In this document: positions 9,476-18,961 of the stretch, piece after piece
Layout: each line of letters starts with the position of its first letter
Position numbering within the stretch: the first letter of the stretch is position 1
NCBI RefSeq assembly: GCF_007004735.1
Contig: NZ_SSNL01000006.1
Span: 372,001 to 436,000 of the forward strand
From: Salinigranum halophilum
GTDB lineage: Archaea > Halobacteriota > Halobacteria > Halobacteriales > Haloferacaceae
Length of the DNA stretch: 64,000 nucleotides
Direction of reading: 5' to 3'
Notes under the pieces: model-generated
Told to the model about the DNA's origin: nothing
Seen by the model: only the letters and a program-made list of their open reading frames with translations
Databases searched by the model: none
Program-made: the position numbers and the translations under genes

Positions 9476-10448
9476 ATGCCCACGATGGACTTCGACGCAC
9501 AGGTGGCACGGATCCTAGAACACATCGACCACTCACCGGAGATCCACGAAGCAAACAAGGAGCTCATTCGGCAGTTCCATCGCGATCTCCTACTCCGCGG
9601 GATCAGCGCGGCGCGACGGCAGAAGCTCACGTCGCACCTGAAGATCATTGCACGACACCTAGGGCAAAGCCGCTTCGACGAAGTAGACCGCGAGGATATC
9701 GTCGAGTTGGTCGAATGGATTCACAGTCGTGGGTCCGCGCCGTCGACCGTGTCCGACTACAAACAGGTTCTCAAGCAGTTCTACAGATGGAACAACGGCG
9801 GGGAAGAGCCAGACGAAACGAAGTGGATCCGGCGAGGGCCCACGCCTCGCGGGCAAACGCTTCCTCAGAAGTTGTTCTCTCCAACTGATGTCTCACAGCT
9901 GATTGACGCCTGCTGTAACGACCGAGACCGCGCGTTCATCGCGCTCCTTTGGGAGACCGGTGCCCGGATTGGCGAACTCATCGACCTACGCGTCGGCGAT
10001 ATCGAAGCCGATGACTCGGGGACACACGTCGTCGTGATAGGGAAGACCGGTGCTCGACGGCTCCCACTCGTCGAATCGCGCCCGTATCTCGAACAGTGGG
10101 TACAGACGCATCCATCCCCGACGTCGAACTCCCCCCCTCTGGTGCAAACTCGAGCAGGGGACACCAGACGAACAGCTCGGCTACAACTACATTCGATTGC
10201 GACTCCTCGAGCGGGTTCGAGAGCGCGCCGGGTTCGACAAGCCGGTGAACCCACACCATTTCAGACACAGTCGGGCGACCCACCTTGCGAACTGGCTCAC
10301 AGAAGCCCAACTCTGTGAGTGGTTCGGGTGGGTACAGGGCTCGAACGTGCCTGCCCGATACGTCCATCTCTCTGGCAGGGATATCGACAACGCGTATCTC
10401 GCGTTATTCTCGAATCAGCGGTTCGATCACCTGCCGCAGACGAGCTAG
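9476..10448 (+). pseudogene. Tyrosine recombinase/integrase split by a frameshift
   Basis: A phage-integrase family protein (about 320 residues when joined). The N-terminal SAM-like core-binding region and the first catalytic Arg (GARIGELIDLR) and Lys (GKTGARR) are in the first frame. The box-II HFRHSRATH and the nucleophile Tyr in PARYVHLSG are in the next frame, from about 10138. The switch falls at a run of seven C at 10132-10138. The frames join cleanly by one base, so this is either a recent mutation, slippage, or an assembly error. If intact, it could act in plasmid integration or dimer resolution. Start 9476, alternative 9485. Confidence 0.8.
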
Positions 10449-10512
10449 CAGGAGCCGCAGATCAGTCACGAGTCCAGTCGTGACTCCCAATGATGACCCC
10501 CTTGGCCGTGTC

Positions 10513-10690
10513 TCAGTACCACGTGAGCGCTGAGTTACGCTGAGCTCTCAGAAAGGCGTTGAATCCGCCGATTATGTTGTCTTCGATGGCACATATCGAA
10601 CCGGACGAGTCGAGTGCGACTTTCTTGACGACGCCGGCGTCGATCAGCTTCTGGATGTGCTGTAAACGGTGGCATCGCTAACGCTGGGGT
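10513..10690 (-). pseudogene. Relic of a winged-helix DNA-binding protein
   Basis: The reverse strand reads QHIQKLIDAGVVKKV followed by about 30 more residues to a stop at 10513. SDATVY just upstream is in another frame. Together these resemble the recognition helix and wing of haloarchaeal winged-helix regulators (TVYxHIQKLxDAG). The frameshift and the missing N-terminus mark it as decayed. Confidence 0.45.
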
Positions 10691-10813
10691 CGAATTCTCA
10701 CAGTTACTGACACTGATATGATCGACGAGTCGCAGCGCTCCTGAATTTTATATACGAAACCGAGGCCAGGAGGTGCTGTTGGTGTCCAACAACCACACCA
10801 ACGGAGAACAATA

Positions 10814-11305
10814 ATGACCGCAGAATACGACTTGATTGACCGTAAAACTGGACTGGTAGCACTACCGGCATTGCTCATCGGGTCTGCGTTCCTCCCGTGG
10901 CTAGTCGTAACCGCCGGTACCGTCCAAAGAAAAGCAGCCGGAACCGACCTGGATGTGGGCCTCGTGCTCATTCTTGGCGGACTCGCCGTGGCAGCCTCCT
11001 GGGTCTACAAATCGGGGAAGTACCGGGTCGACGGCTGGATTGCCGGCGGCTTACTCATCGAAGGGGCAACGCTGTGGACGCTTCGGGAGCTGAATCAGGG
11101 CATCAAAACGTACAGAGCGACGGAGTCGGGGCAACTGTATGGCGACTTCGTGTCGTTCGATATCGGGGTCGGGTTCTTCCTGGCCGCGAGTGTCGCTGCG
11201 GTGATTATCCTCGTCGGACTGTACGAGTATCTGACCACCTCCAAGGGGTTTGCTGTGCCAGACCTCGTTGGAACTCTTATTGATCAGCGTCAATCGACTC
11301 GGTGA
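10814..11305 (+). CDS. Four-helix membrane protein, unknown
   Basis: 163 residues with hydrophobic segments at roughly 14-34, 47-63, 75-90 and 112-138. It has no recognised domain. A TATA-like TTTTATATAC at 10744-10754 predicts a transcript with a short leader, and GGAG sits 7 nt before the ATG, so unlike most neighbours this gene appears to use a Shine-Dalgarno site. It stands alone, with non-coding DNA after it. Confidence 0.6.
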   Translation: MTAEYDLIDRKTGLVALPALLIGSAFLPWLVVTAGTVQRKAAGTDLDVGLVLILGGLAVAASWVYKSGKYRVDGWIAGGLLIEGATLWTLRELNQGIKTYRATESGQLYGDFVSFDIGVGFFLAASVAAVIILVGLYEYLTTSKGFAVPDLVGTLIDQRQSTR

Positions 11306-11680
11306 ATCGGTGCCGCGCTGAATTCTCCGTCGATACGGTATTCTCCTCATCCCCGTGCACTGCACAATCGTCTCTACAGGGAGTGTCGAAGTCGCTCGCG
11401 AACAACTGATCGATGTGGCTGACCGCACTATGCCCTACTCCCTTCTAACTCGAGGAGCCACGCCGCTCCCATTCTTCATCAATTCGGCTCAAGAGGACTT
11501 CAGGGACGCAAACGTTGATTTTCTCCATCCGGTCGTCACCGGAGTCGATATCCGCGTTCATGTGCTGTGATACAGTGGTATCACACAAGTGACACCCACA
11601 CGTTGACGCTGATTCGCCTCAGTTGGTTGCGTATTGGTGACCATGGAGATACTGCAAACAGATCACGGGTTTGAGACGGG

Positions 11681-11722
11681 TTAACCAACAAAAACGCATA
11701 GCCCGACGGTTTTGTTGGTTAA
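11681..11722. repeat. Perfect 13-bp inverted repeat carrying the TTAACCAACA motif
   Basis: TTAACCAACAAAA at 11681-11693 is mirrored by TTTTGTTGGTTAA at 11710-11722. This is the same motif as at 955-985 and 15421-15463, and a partial copy (GTAACCAACA) lies at 11979-11989. No gene starts beside it. The surrounding 11306-12046 region holds no gene I can support. Confidence 0.6.
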
Positions 11723-12046
11723 GAGTAGAGGGGGGGTCGAATCCTCACACCCCACTGTTTCCAGTAAAGCGGCGTCTGCAGAAAGACGTCTCGCGAGGAG
11801 CGCGAGGAGACAATGATAACCACCGAACCGCGAGATCGCGCCATGAATCAATGAATCAGTGAGGTTTGGATGTCGGTAGAAGATTCACCCATCCCCTTCG
11901 ATAACCCGTTGAATGTTCTCGTATCGGAGGCTGGAGAACAGGCCGTGCAGCGAGTGGCACAGTTGAGGAAGACACTATGTAACCAACAAGTAGGTGCCCC
12001 CTCTTGAGAAACTCAAAAACTGTTCTATAGTTGTCAGACGCGCAGC

Positions 12047-12419
12047 TTACAACTCGAAAAAGGGGGGTGTCCGTTCGAACTCAGACCACCACTGGATGGC
12101 AAAAGCCAGCGGCTGGACTCGCGATAATGGCTTTTTCACGGCCTCAACGGTGGATTTGCAGTAGCTCAGCGATGTTTCAGTAGACCCAGCTCAACGGGCA
12201 AAAAGCAGTCCGGAGAGGCGACCTCCTCCCCCCGTTTTCGAGTTGTAATTGAAGCAGTCCGCAGTATCCACTCCCCCTTTTCGAGTTGTAAGGGGCTCAG
12301 GGCTGCAAAGGGACCCCCCGTTTTCGAGTTGTAATCCCAGCCTGTCTGCAACCACAATAGAGACTCGGACCAACGAACCAGTTCGTTAGACTCTCCCCCC
12401 CCCCGTTTTCGAGTAGTAA
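12047..12419. repeat. Origin-box array, left of orc1 (five copies)
   Basis: Copies of a motif made of a C run followed by GTTTTCGAGTTGTAA, with small variations, lie at 12047-12067 (inverted), 12228-12248, 12273-12291, 12314-12334 and 12395-12419. The C run (G run on the other strand) beside a TTACAACTCGAAAA core is the layout of haloarchaeal origin recognition boxes with their G-string. The array ends 40 bp from the orc1 stop codon. Confidence 0.8.
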
Positions 12420-12457
12420 GTCAGGCAAGCCGAGGAGTACAGAGTGAAGACCGAATC

Positions 12458-13966
12458 TTAGCTATCGCTGTGGAACCGCTTCATCTGCTCTCTGACAACG
12501 GCCCGGATTGGCGCCTCCTCCTTCGCCAAGTCGGTGAATCGAGAGTCTTCCCGGATCGTGCTCATGATCGTCTCCGGGGACTCCGAGAGTGAGAAGTACA
12601 TGTGGACGCCCCGTCCGCGACCCTTCCCCCGGCGTTCGAAGTCGAGGACACCGTATGTGCTCTGTTCGGTGACGTGATTGACGAAGGTCTCACGGCTGTA
12701 CCGGTCAGCGTCCAACGCATCAGCGATGAACTGATACGCTTTGAACGCGGGTCCGGCAGGGATCCACTCGGGGCTCCCCTTCGTGTAGTACGCGGTGGCA
12801 GCGACTGCATAGATTGAGAGTTTCTTCTGTGTCGAGATGCCACTGATGTGACGGAGTTTTCGGTTCTCGGTGTACTTCTCTTGCGCTTCGCGGACGTCAG
12901 GCTCGGTGACCGTATCCGATCCGCGGCGCTCGGCGAGCTCACCGGCCCATCTGAGAAGGTCGATCGCCTTCCGCGCATCACCGTGCGTCTGACTGCCGAA
13001 TGCGGCAACGAGCGGGATGACGTCATCAGCGAGCGAGCCGGGTTTGAACGCGTCCCGGCGATGCATAAGGATACTGCGGAGTTGCGTCGCGTCGTAGTCG
13101 TCGAAGAAGATATCATCGGGGTTGTAGGAGCTCTGTGCTCGACTATTGAGGTCCTTCATGAAGTCGGCATAGTTGGTGATCGCCGTGAGCGAAATTGGGC
13201 CGTCGAAGTCAGCCAGCCCCCGAGCTCGAGAGAGTTGATAGATCAACGAATTGTATTCGGCCTCCTGGTACGGGCCCTCGAGCATGTCGATCTCGTCGAG
13301 GATGAAGATGACCCCATCGTAATACTCGCGCATGAGTTCGTAGAGTCGTTCGAGCTTCTGGTCAGTCGAAACGCCCGTCTGTGGGACTCCCGGGTCGACT
13401 CCCAGGTCGTCGGCAGCGCACTTGACCAGCCGATAGACCGCACGATCGGCTGTCTTCGGTCCCTCGCAGTTGATCGAGAGGACGCCGAACGTCTTTCCTT
13501 GCGACTCACACAGTTCGACGATCTGCTTACACACCGCGTGGATGATGAGCGACTTACCCGTTCCCGACGGACCGCTCAACAGCATATCCGGAATCCCTTC
13601 GTCGTGAAGAACTGGTTTGAGATTGTCGACGACCCGGCCCAGTTGGTCGTCACGGCCGACGATCCGGTCCTCGTCGATGATTGTATCCGAGCGGACGAGG
13701 TCCTTGTTCGCGAAGACACCACCCGATGACTCCGTCTGCAGTCGTTCTCGAATCGAGATTCCACCATCCTCGGTGCCGTTGAGAGAACCGTCCCCCTCAG
13801 TATCGGACTCCTGGTTCGCTCCGAACGTCGTTTGTGACGTCGAAGAGCCCTCAGACGCTGAACCGGCTATCGAGGTGTCCGGTTCTGGTGAGTCCTCTAA
13901 AGAGTCTTCCTGGGTTCGTCCACTCCCAGTGGATTCCGAGCTCTCAGGGCGACCGTCTCGCTCCAT
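12458..13966 (-). CDS. orc1: Orc1/Cdc6 replication initiator
   Basis: 502 residues. An acidic Ser/Glu-rich N-terminal extension of about 90 residues precedes the AAA+ ATPase: Walker A SGPSGTGKSLIIH, Walker B VIFILDEIDML, sensor-1 region TAITNYADF, and a C-terminal winged helix (about 400-502) that would bind the flanking repeats. The extension is longer than in typical archaeal Orc1 and may be disordered. The ATG at 13966 lies about 25 bp from a TATA box (TTTTTATAC), so the message is leaderless. Its position inside the repeat arrays identifies it as the cognate initiator. Confidence 0.92.
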   Translation of the reverse strand: MERDGRPESSESTGSGRTQEDSLEDSPEPDTSIAGSASEGSSTSQTTFGANQESDTEGDGSLNGTEDGGISIRERLQTESSGGVFANKDLVRSDTIIDEDRIVGRDDQLGRVVDNLKPVLHDEGIPDMLLSGPSGTGKSLIIHAVCKQIVELCESQGKTFGVLSINCEGPKTADRAVYRLVKCAADDLGVDPGVPQTGVSTDQKLERLYELMREYYDGVIFILDEIDMLEGPYQEAEYNSLIYQLSRARGLADFDGPISLTAITNYADFMKDLNSRAQSSYNPDDIFFDDYDATQLRSILMHRRDAFKPGSLADDVIPLVAAFGSQTHGDARKAIDLLRWAGELAERRGSDTVTEPDVREAQEKYTENRKLRHISGISTQKKLSIYAVAATAYYTKGSPEWIPAGPAFKAYQFIADALDADRYSRETFVNHVTEQSTYGVLDFERRGKGRGRGVHMYFSLSESPETIMSTIREDSRFTDLAKEEAPIRAVVREQMKRFHSDS

Positions 13967-13987
13967 TATGAACCCCCTCGGACTCTG

Positions 13988-13998
13988 GGTATAAAAAT
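13988..13998 (-). promoter_or_regulatory. TATA box of orc1
   Basis: TTTTTATAC on the minus strand, 25-30 bp upstream of the orc1 ATG. It lies between the gene and the right-hand origin boxes, so initiator binding could influence its own transcription. Confidence 0.6.
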
Positions 13999-14098
13999 CT
14001 GAACCCTTATGGAGTAGTAACTCGGTTGATTCCGTCGATATATGAGCTTAAGACGCGAATCTCTGAGAGACTTCGCAAACCGTCATCGGAATCTATCT

Positions 14099-14832
14099 CC
14101 CCCCGTTTTCGACTTGTAACAACGATCAGGATACGCTAGAATTTGTATCAGAATGACACTTCACACCCCCCGTTTTCGAGTTGTAAGAACGAGATAACAC
14201 ATGTCACGGATTGTCCCCGGACCCCCCGTTTTCGAGATGTAACGAACAGATTCGAAGACGAGGGTGGAGCACGGGATGTTGAACGTGAGATGCGTTTAGT
14301 ATCAGTCGTCAGTATACTTCACGGGGACACTCTCGATGAAGGAAAGGCAAAGAAACTCGAGTAAACTGAGTCAGGCAGTTGATGACGCGAATTGTCTGAG
14401 TGGACGACCTCGAGACCGTTTGTGGGTCTCACGAGCCGTTCACCTCGGAGGCTCAACCCCCTCCCCCCTTTTTCGAGTTGTAACTCCCCGAGGGAGGGGG
14501 AGGGTGATTCGACGGTTGTACCGGTGAGAAGGGCTGAGGTGCCGGAATCAGCGGAGAGAAGCACTAAGTCGGTAGAATCTGCGATGAGTGTTGATTAAAG
14601 AAAAACTTATATGTGAGATACACGTACCAAACCTGTAGGATAGAAGTCGTGTAGGTTAGTTTAGCATAAACTAAACTAGACTGACAGAAGAGGGAGTCGC
14701 CCTTCAGGGTGGATCGATTCCTCTGAAATCACCCGTCACAGACGTCTTATCCGGATTGTCACCAAGCAAACCCCTTCGTCGTATTCTCCAACCCTACGCC
14801 CCTGCGTTCGTTTACAACTCGAAAAAGGGGGG
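14099..14832. repeat. Origin-box array, right of orc1 (five copies)
   Basis: Copies of the same motif lie at 14099-14119, 14166-14186, 14222-14242, 14463-14483 and, inverted, 14812-14832. The fourth copy runs into a hairpin (CTCCCC-GAG-GGAGGGG). The rest of 13967-15081 shows no convincing gene. Confidence 0.8.
14656..14674. repeat. Short AT-rich palindrome
   Basis: TTAGTTTA-GCA-TAAACTAA, 8-bp arms. It lies in the most AT-rich part of the origin region and could be part of the unwinding element or a regulator site. Confidence 0.45.
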
Positions 14833-15081
14833 AGAGGGGGTCCGAGATAGATCGAGTTTGACCTACTCCCGATGAAGCTGTCTGTCCCAACTCAAACCTC
14901 AACACGAGAATCCGCTCTTCCACGACAGGCCTCCATGCGTGGTGTTTGATGCTCTCCTCCGTGTCCACCACATCCCCCTACTGACGTCTATTTTCGCCGC
15001 TCCAGTCGTGAACCCCTCCCAGTTCTCGATATGTCACGAACTGAATCACCCGTTCAAACGGCTTTTAGAGAGGATTCGAGC

Positions 15082-15405
15082 TCACGTCTCCGGAGTAACT
15101 GGTCCCTTGTACTTCGAGCGCACCTTGTCTCCCTCCCGCCACTGCCAGTAGTAGTACCGATTGTCGTTGATGCGCTTGATCGTGATCGTCGCTTTCGCAG
15201 GGACGTCGTCTGGTAGGTCGTCCGGCCGTTCTTCGACGTTCTCCTCTTTGTCCCCTTCAGCGATTCGATCTTCACGCTCACGGTATTCAGCGAGTTCCTC
15301 GGCATAGGCGGCGACACGACGAAGGATGTCAGGCGAGGAGTCGCTAAGCGCGTCGACGACGTCGGGAGGAAGTTCCGCCGGGGGCGTCGGTGGTTCGGTG
15401 GGCAT
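15082..15405 (-). CDS. Small DUF6788-like protein
   Basis: 107 residues. The N-terminal half is acidic and helical. The C-terminal half (TITIKRINDNRYYYWQW, then a KVRSKYKGP tail) resembles the DUF6788 motif found in small haloarchaeal plasmid and virus proteins. That motif resembles the start of DNA-binding or recombinase-like proteins, but the function is unknown. Its promoter lies inside an inverted TTAACCAACA pair (15421-15463), so it is probably repressed or autoregulated through that site. Confidence 0.6.
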   Translation of the reverse strand: MPTEPPTPPAELPPDVVDALSDSSPDILRRVAAYAEELAEYREREDRIAEGDKEENVEERPDDLPDDVPAKATITIKRINDNRYYYWQWREGDKVRSKYKGPVTPET

Positions 15406-15420
15406 GGTGGCTCAACCCGC

Positions 15421-15463
15421 GTTAACCAACATCGACGCTCATCAGCATATATCTGTTGGTTAA
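15421..15463. promoter_or_regulatory. Operator-like inverted repeat around the promoter of the DUF6788-like gene
   Basis: GTTAACCAACA (15421-15431) and TGTTGGTTAA (15454-15463) flank the sequence GATATATG (minus strand, about 15445-15452), a good TATA box for the ATG at 15405. The left arm would overlap the transcription start. A protein bound to both arms would block TBP or polymerase. The same motif occurs at 955-985 and 11681-11722. Confidence 0.6.
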
Positions 15464-15479
15464 ACCAACCGAGAATTCT

Positions 15480-15803
15480 GTTCTTGAGGACCTCGATAAT
15501 CTCTCGTGCCGTTCGACTGATTCGGCCGAGACACTCGCGAACGACCTCGTGGTCGTCTGATTCCCACGTCGCGAGGTAGAACGCTGCTCCGCTGATATCG
15601 AGTCCGCAGTACCATCCGACCACGTACGCCACAGCTTCCGCCTTGACTTCGCGTTTCGAGCGCTCGGTATCTTCGTTGATGTCGAGGTTGAGCCGAGGGG
15701 GACCGAACGTCGCCTCCCCACCGTCGAAAACTGTGATCGGGCATACCTTGTGGTATTTCGTGCTCTCCCTCCGTCTGGGTCGCTCCCATGCGACTAGATT
15801 CAT
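15480..15803 (-). pseudogene. ArdC/ImmA-IrrE-like metallopeptidase relic with internal deletion
   Basis: About 108 residues recognisable as the C-terminal part of the ArdC/ImmA-IrrE proteins found on haloarchaeal plasmids: a PPRLNLD segment, then REVKAEAVAYVVGWYCGLD, FYLATWESDD, and LGRISRTAREII. The region that should hold the HExxH zinc motif between the first two is missing, and the frame then runs on through unrelated sequence to 15054. It begins directly after the virB4 stop (TGAATG), so it may still be translated, but it cannot be an active peptidase. Confidence 0.6.
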
Positions 15804-17891
15804 TCAACCCGACTCGTCGGGAAAGCCCTCCGTCAGCACCCGTTCTTCGAACGGACTCGGCCGAACACGAAGCGGGAACCACCCCTCCTCGTCGATACCG
15901 AGTAACGCCTCCGCGTAGCCATCATCGCTATTCCCAGCGTTCGCCGTCCGGACCCACTCCACCTCACGCTCCGATAAGCCAAACCACTCCGCCAACTTCC
16001 CAGCCTCCTCATCGACGCGATGAACCAGCGTCATCGAACAGAGATTCGCAATCGTTCGTGCCTGGGGGGTGAGCGCGAACTCCCCACCAGTCTGTGTGAG
16101 AAACTGCAGTGAGAGGTCGTGATGGCGACTGTGTCTCACCGCAGTCTCCAGAAACTCGAGAGAGGTCGAATCACCCAGCAGATAGTGCGCTTCGTCGATC
16201 ACGAAGACGACCCGCTTGTCTGTGCGTTTCGCGCGCTCGTAGACTGCTTTGAACAGCACTTGCATCATGAGACTCGTCCGATGCTGCCCACGTGTTCCTT
16301 CGCCCTGCTGTAAGTCGAGATACAGCACATTGGAGTCGAACGCGAACTCGGTCGGGCGAGATAGGTGCGCGAGGTCACCACCACGACGAAACGACGGCCG
16401 GAGGTCGATCAGTAACGACTCCGCCTGTGACTGCACCCGTGCTTGCTCCGCTTCGGTTCGATACCCGAACGACGCCGGCGTTGCAATCATGTCTTCCAAG
16501 ACAGCGAGGACGTCACGAACGGTCGGCGAGGCTCGCGTGTGCGTCGAGAGCTCTTTCGTGATGCCCTGCCGTTCGTACGCGTCCTGAACGGCGCGCCGAA
16601 GCGTCTGTGTCCGCTCACCCAACGGATTCCCCGCAACGGTCTCGAAGAACGTCTCGAAGAAACTCATCACCCACGAGAGTTGCTCGGCCCAGGGGTCCAT
16701 ATCGGGAACTGACTCGAAGACGGCGCGTGGCGTCGCCGTCATCTCCAGGGGGTTGAACGCACGCGTGCCTCCGACGGTCACACGCTCGCCCCCGAGCACG
16801 TCATTCAGCTCGCGGAATCCATCGAGCGGGTCGAGCATGACGATGAGTGTCTCCTCGTCGTACATCGCTCGCCTGAGCAGGTGCAACTTCGTCGAAAACG
16901 ATTTGCCCGCACCGAGTTTCCCGATCACCATCAGACAGGAACCGGTCTCTCGATTGAATCGGTCACAGATGAGCGGGCTCTCGTTTCGCGCATACGTTCC
17001 GTACTCAATACCCGCTTCAGCGAACGTCCCCGAAACGAACGGGACGGTCGCACCGAGTGCACCCGCAAGCATCGGCGTCGTCGTTTCGAACTGCTCGGCC
17101 AGACGGTCGACCCCGACCGGGCTCGCAGAGACGAGTGCATCGAGTTGTGCCCACCGCGGCGTCACGGGCGAGAGGTTCGCCGGTGACTGTCGCGCCACCG
17201 TTCGGACGTCCGTGCCGTCGACCTCTCGTTCCGTGTCGTACCGCGACGTCAAGTACATCGAGACATCGAACGCCGTCGTCGGCGTGTTCCGAAGGACGTC
17301 GTACAGTTCGCGGTGGTCGTCGAGGTCCTTCTTGATGCCACGAGCACCAGCTCGGCGTCGCGAGGCGAGAAACTCGAAATCCGCCTCGAACGTCTCGATC
17401 TGATTCTCGAGACCATCCAGCGTCGCCTGTGTCTCTCTCGGCTCGATGTGTAGCGAGATGTCGGTTCGCCGTGTCTCGGGCGCGGCATAGAGGCGCTCGA
17501 ACAACCCGTCGATAGGCAAATCCGGAAACTCCCAGATCCACTGCGTCTGTGTCCACGCTGCGCCTGAACGAACAGCATGTGGCAGACACTCCAACGCCGA
17601 TGGAGCGACGAGTCCACGCTGAACGTGAGCTGGTGAGCGAAGCGGTCGGGTACTCGGCGTGGAGACGACGTCGATGTCGACAGGGTTGTCGGTCTCGTCG
17701 CGACCAACACGTCCGTCGACGCACGCTCTGTTCGGCATCTTATCGACGTCTTCCACCCGGGCGTCGTAGATACCGCTCGTATCGACCCCACCAGAGGAAC
17801 GCACTGAATTGGAATTGGAGTCTGAGTCGACGGGAGCCGAATCGGTCGTTCGAGGACCGAACGGAAGCCGCTCGCGAAGCCACCGCCTCAT
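15804..17891 (-). CDS. virB4: VirB4/TraC-type conjugation ATPase
   Basis: 695 residues. Walker A is in IGKLGAGKSFSTKL, Walker B in RVVFVIDEAHYLL, followed by the family-typical TQTGGEF region and a CSM-LVHRV segment. The N-terminal ~250 residues match the VirB4 N-domain in layout. It would be the hexameric motor of a type IV secretion/conjugation channel at the inner face of the membrane. It overlaps the preceding gene by 4 nt (ATGA) and is the last intact gene of the operon. Confidence 0.88.
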   Translation of the reverse strand: MRRWLRERLPFGPRTTDSAPVDSDSNSNSVRSSGGVDTSGIYDARVEDVDKMPNRACVDGRVGRDETDNPVDIDVVSTPSTRPLRSPAHVQRGLVAPSALECLPHAVRSGAAWTQTQWIWEFPDLPIDGLFERLYAAPETRRTDISLHIEPRETQATLDGLENQIETFEADFEFLASRRRAGARGIKKDLDDHRELYDVLRNTPTTAFDVSMYLTSRYDTEREVDGTDVRTVARQSPANLSPVTPRWAQLDALVSASPVGVDRLAEQFETTTPMLAGALGATVPFVSGTFAEAGIEYGTYARNESPLICDRFNRETGSCLMVIGKLGAGKSFSTKLHLLRRAMYDEETLIVMLDPLDGFRELNDVLGGERVTVGGTRAFNPLEMTATPRAVFESVPDMDPWAEQLSWVMSFFETFFETVAGNPLGERTQTLRRAVQDAYERQGITKELSTHTRASPTVRDVLAVLEDMIATPASFGYRTEAEQARVQSQAESLLIDLRPSFRRGGDLAHLSRPTEFAFDSNVLYLDLQQGEGTRGQHRTSLMMQVLFKAVYERAKRTDKRVVFVIDEAHYLLGDSTSLEFLETAVRHSRHHDLSLQFLTQTGGEFALTPQARTIANLCSMTLVHRVDEEAGKLAEWFGLSEREVEWVRTANAGNSDDGYAEALLGIDEEGWFPLRVRPSPFEERVLTEGFPDESG

Positions 17892-18898
17892 TTCTGCCTC
17901 CCGTTCAGACAGCGCCCGGCGATAGCGTGTTGTGTCTCCCCGTACCGAACTTCTTCACCCTCCCAGAACGTCGCGATAAGCTCTGTCGCCTCCGAGACGT
18001 CGAGTCGACGTGCGTCACATCCTTCGATCTGCGAGAGGCCGTGTTCGACTCGCGTGAGTCGGTCTGAGAGTGCGTCGACCATCGCCTGTCGCTCCCCGTC
18101 AGGTCGTGGTGCGAATCGCTCGATGATGCCCCCGATGACCGCAATCGAGGAGAGCGTTCCAACAAGTCCGTCGCGCTCGAACCGAACCTCCGATGGGGCG
18201 ACTGAAACGACCACGTAGTGATCCCGACAGGTCAGTTCCCGCGTGGTTCGGCTGTCTCGATACCACGAGACGTACTCGTCGATCAGTTTCGCGAGGCGAG
18301 GGTTCGACTCGACAGAAGGGTCGTCCAGACGTGATTCGTACTGCTGAAGATACGCATCGACTGGGAACGGTCGCGTCGTCGAATACACCTGGATTGGGAA
18401 CTCAACAACGGCATTCAGAAAGTCGCGGAAGCCGTTTGCTTTCCGTCGCCACTCCGCGTTCGTCGCGAGTGCCATCGGCGGCGGTGTGACCGCGATGAAT
18501 CCCACGAGTGCACCATCGGTTCGTTCGATGACCCCGTCACCCAAGTGGAGCGCTTCGACCTGGGTGTGTTCCGTTGCTGCGTCGTGGGGCAATCGAGTAG
18601 ACCGGGTTTGAAACCCGGTCACTAATCCAACCCACTGGACGGTCGTGAGATGCGCGGGCGTGAGCGCGACGACGAGCCCACCACACGCAATCGCGAGACA
18701 CGTGAGTGGGAGCGTCGCTTCGGTGACACGATATCCACCGACGGTCATCGTCGGGGAGACGAAAAACTGCATCACCATGATGACGATGACACCAGGAATG
18801 ACCCCTACTGTGAGGTCCGTGAGCGTGTATGTCCCGATGGCGTACGTCTCGGAGTCGATGGTCTTTGGGATTCGTTTCCCAAGGTCCGACGCGGTCAT
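17888..18898 (-). CDS. VirB3/PrgI-like conjugation membrane protein
   Basis: 336 residues. Two hydrophobic segments near the N-terminus (about 28-46 and 62-80) follow the short polar leader MTASDLGKRIPKTIDSET, the PrgI/VirB3 arrangement. A soluble C-terminal domain of about 240 residues contains WRRKANGFRDFLNAV and LTCRDHYVVVSVA, which resemble the part of VirB4/TraC preceding the ATPase. I infer a membrane-anchored partner of VirB4. The 4-nt overlap with virB4 supports a joint function. Confidence 0.65.
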   Translation of the reverse strand: MTASDLGKRIPKTIDSETYAIGTYTLTDLTVGVIPGVIVIMVMQFFVSPTMTVGGYRVTEATLPLTCLAIACGGLVVALTPAHLTTVQWVGLVTGFQTRSTRLPHDAATEHTQVEALHLGDGVIERTDGALVGFIAVTPPPMALATNAEWRRKANGFRDFLNAVVEFPIQVYSTTRPFPVDAYLQQYESRLDDPSVESNPRLAKLIDEYVSWYRDSRTTRELTCRDHYVVVSVAPSEVRFERDGLVGTLSSIAVIGGIIERFAPRPDGERQAMVDALSDRLTRVEHGLSQIEGCDARRLDVSEATELIATFWEGEEVRYGETQHAIAGRCLNGRQK

Positions 18899-18961
18899 TC
18901 GACACGCACCTCGCGATGGGTCGCGGAGGCCGTCGGGTCGACGCCAACTGAGTCGAAGCGT

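Larger units (their letters stand above)
12047..14832. other. Probable replication origin of the replicon
   Basis: An orc1/cdc6 gene flanked on both sides by arrays of the same origin-box-like repeat, with inverted outermost copies (12047 and 14812) facing the inner ones. In haloarchaea each origin typically sits beside its own orc1 gene, and that protein binds the adjacent boxes. The AT-rich segment 14590-14680, with TATATGAG and a TTAGTTTA palindrome, is a candidate duplex-unwinding element. This is an inference from layout. Confidence 0.75.

Noticed and set aside
11715-11760. tRNA-like T-arm (GTCGAATCC) possibly marking an attachment site
   Set aside because: No proper 5-bp T stem or acceptor/anticodon arms could be folded, and no direct repeat pairs it with another site.
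12166-12373. Short ORFs spanning the origin boxes
   Set aside because: They arise only from repeated translation of the origin-box repeats and have no independent coding support.
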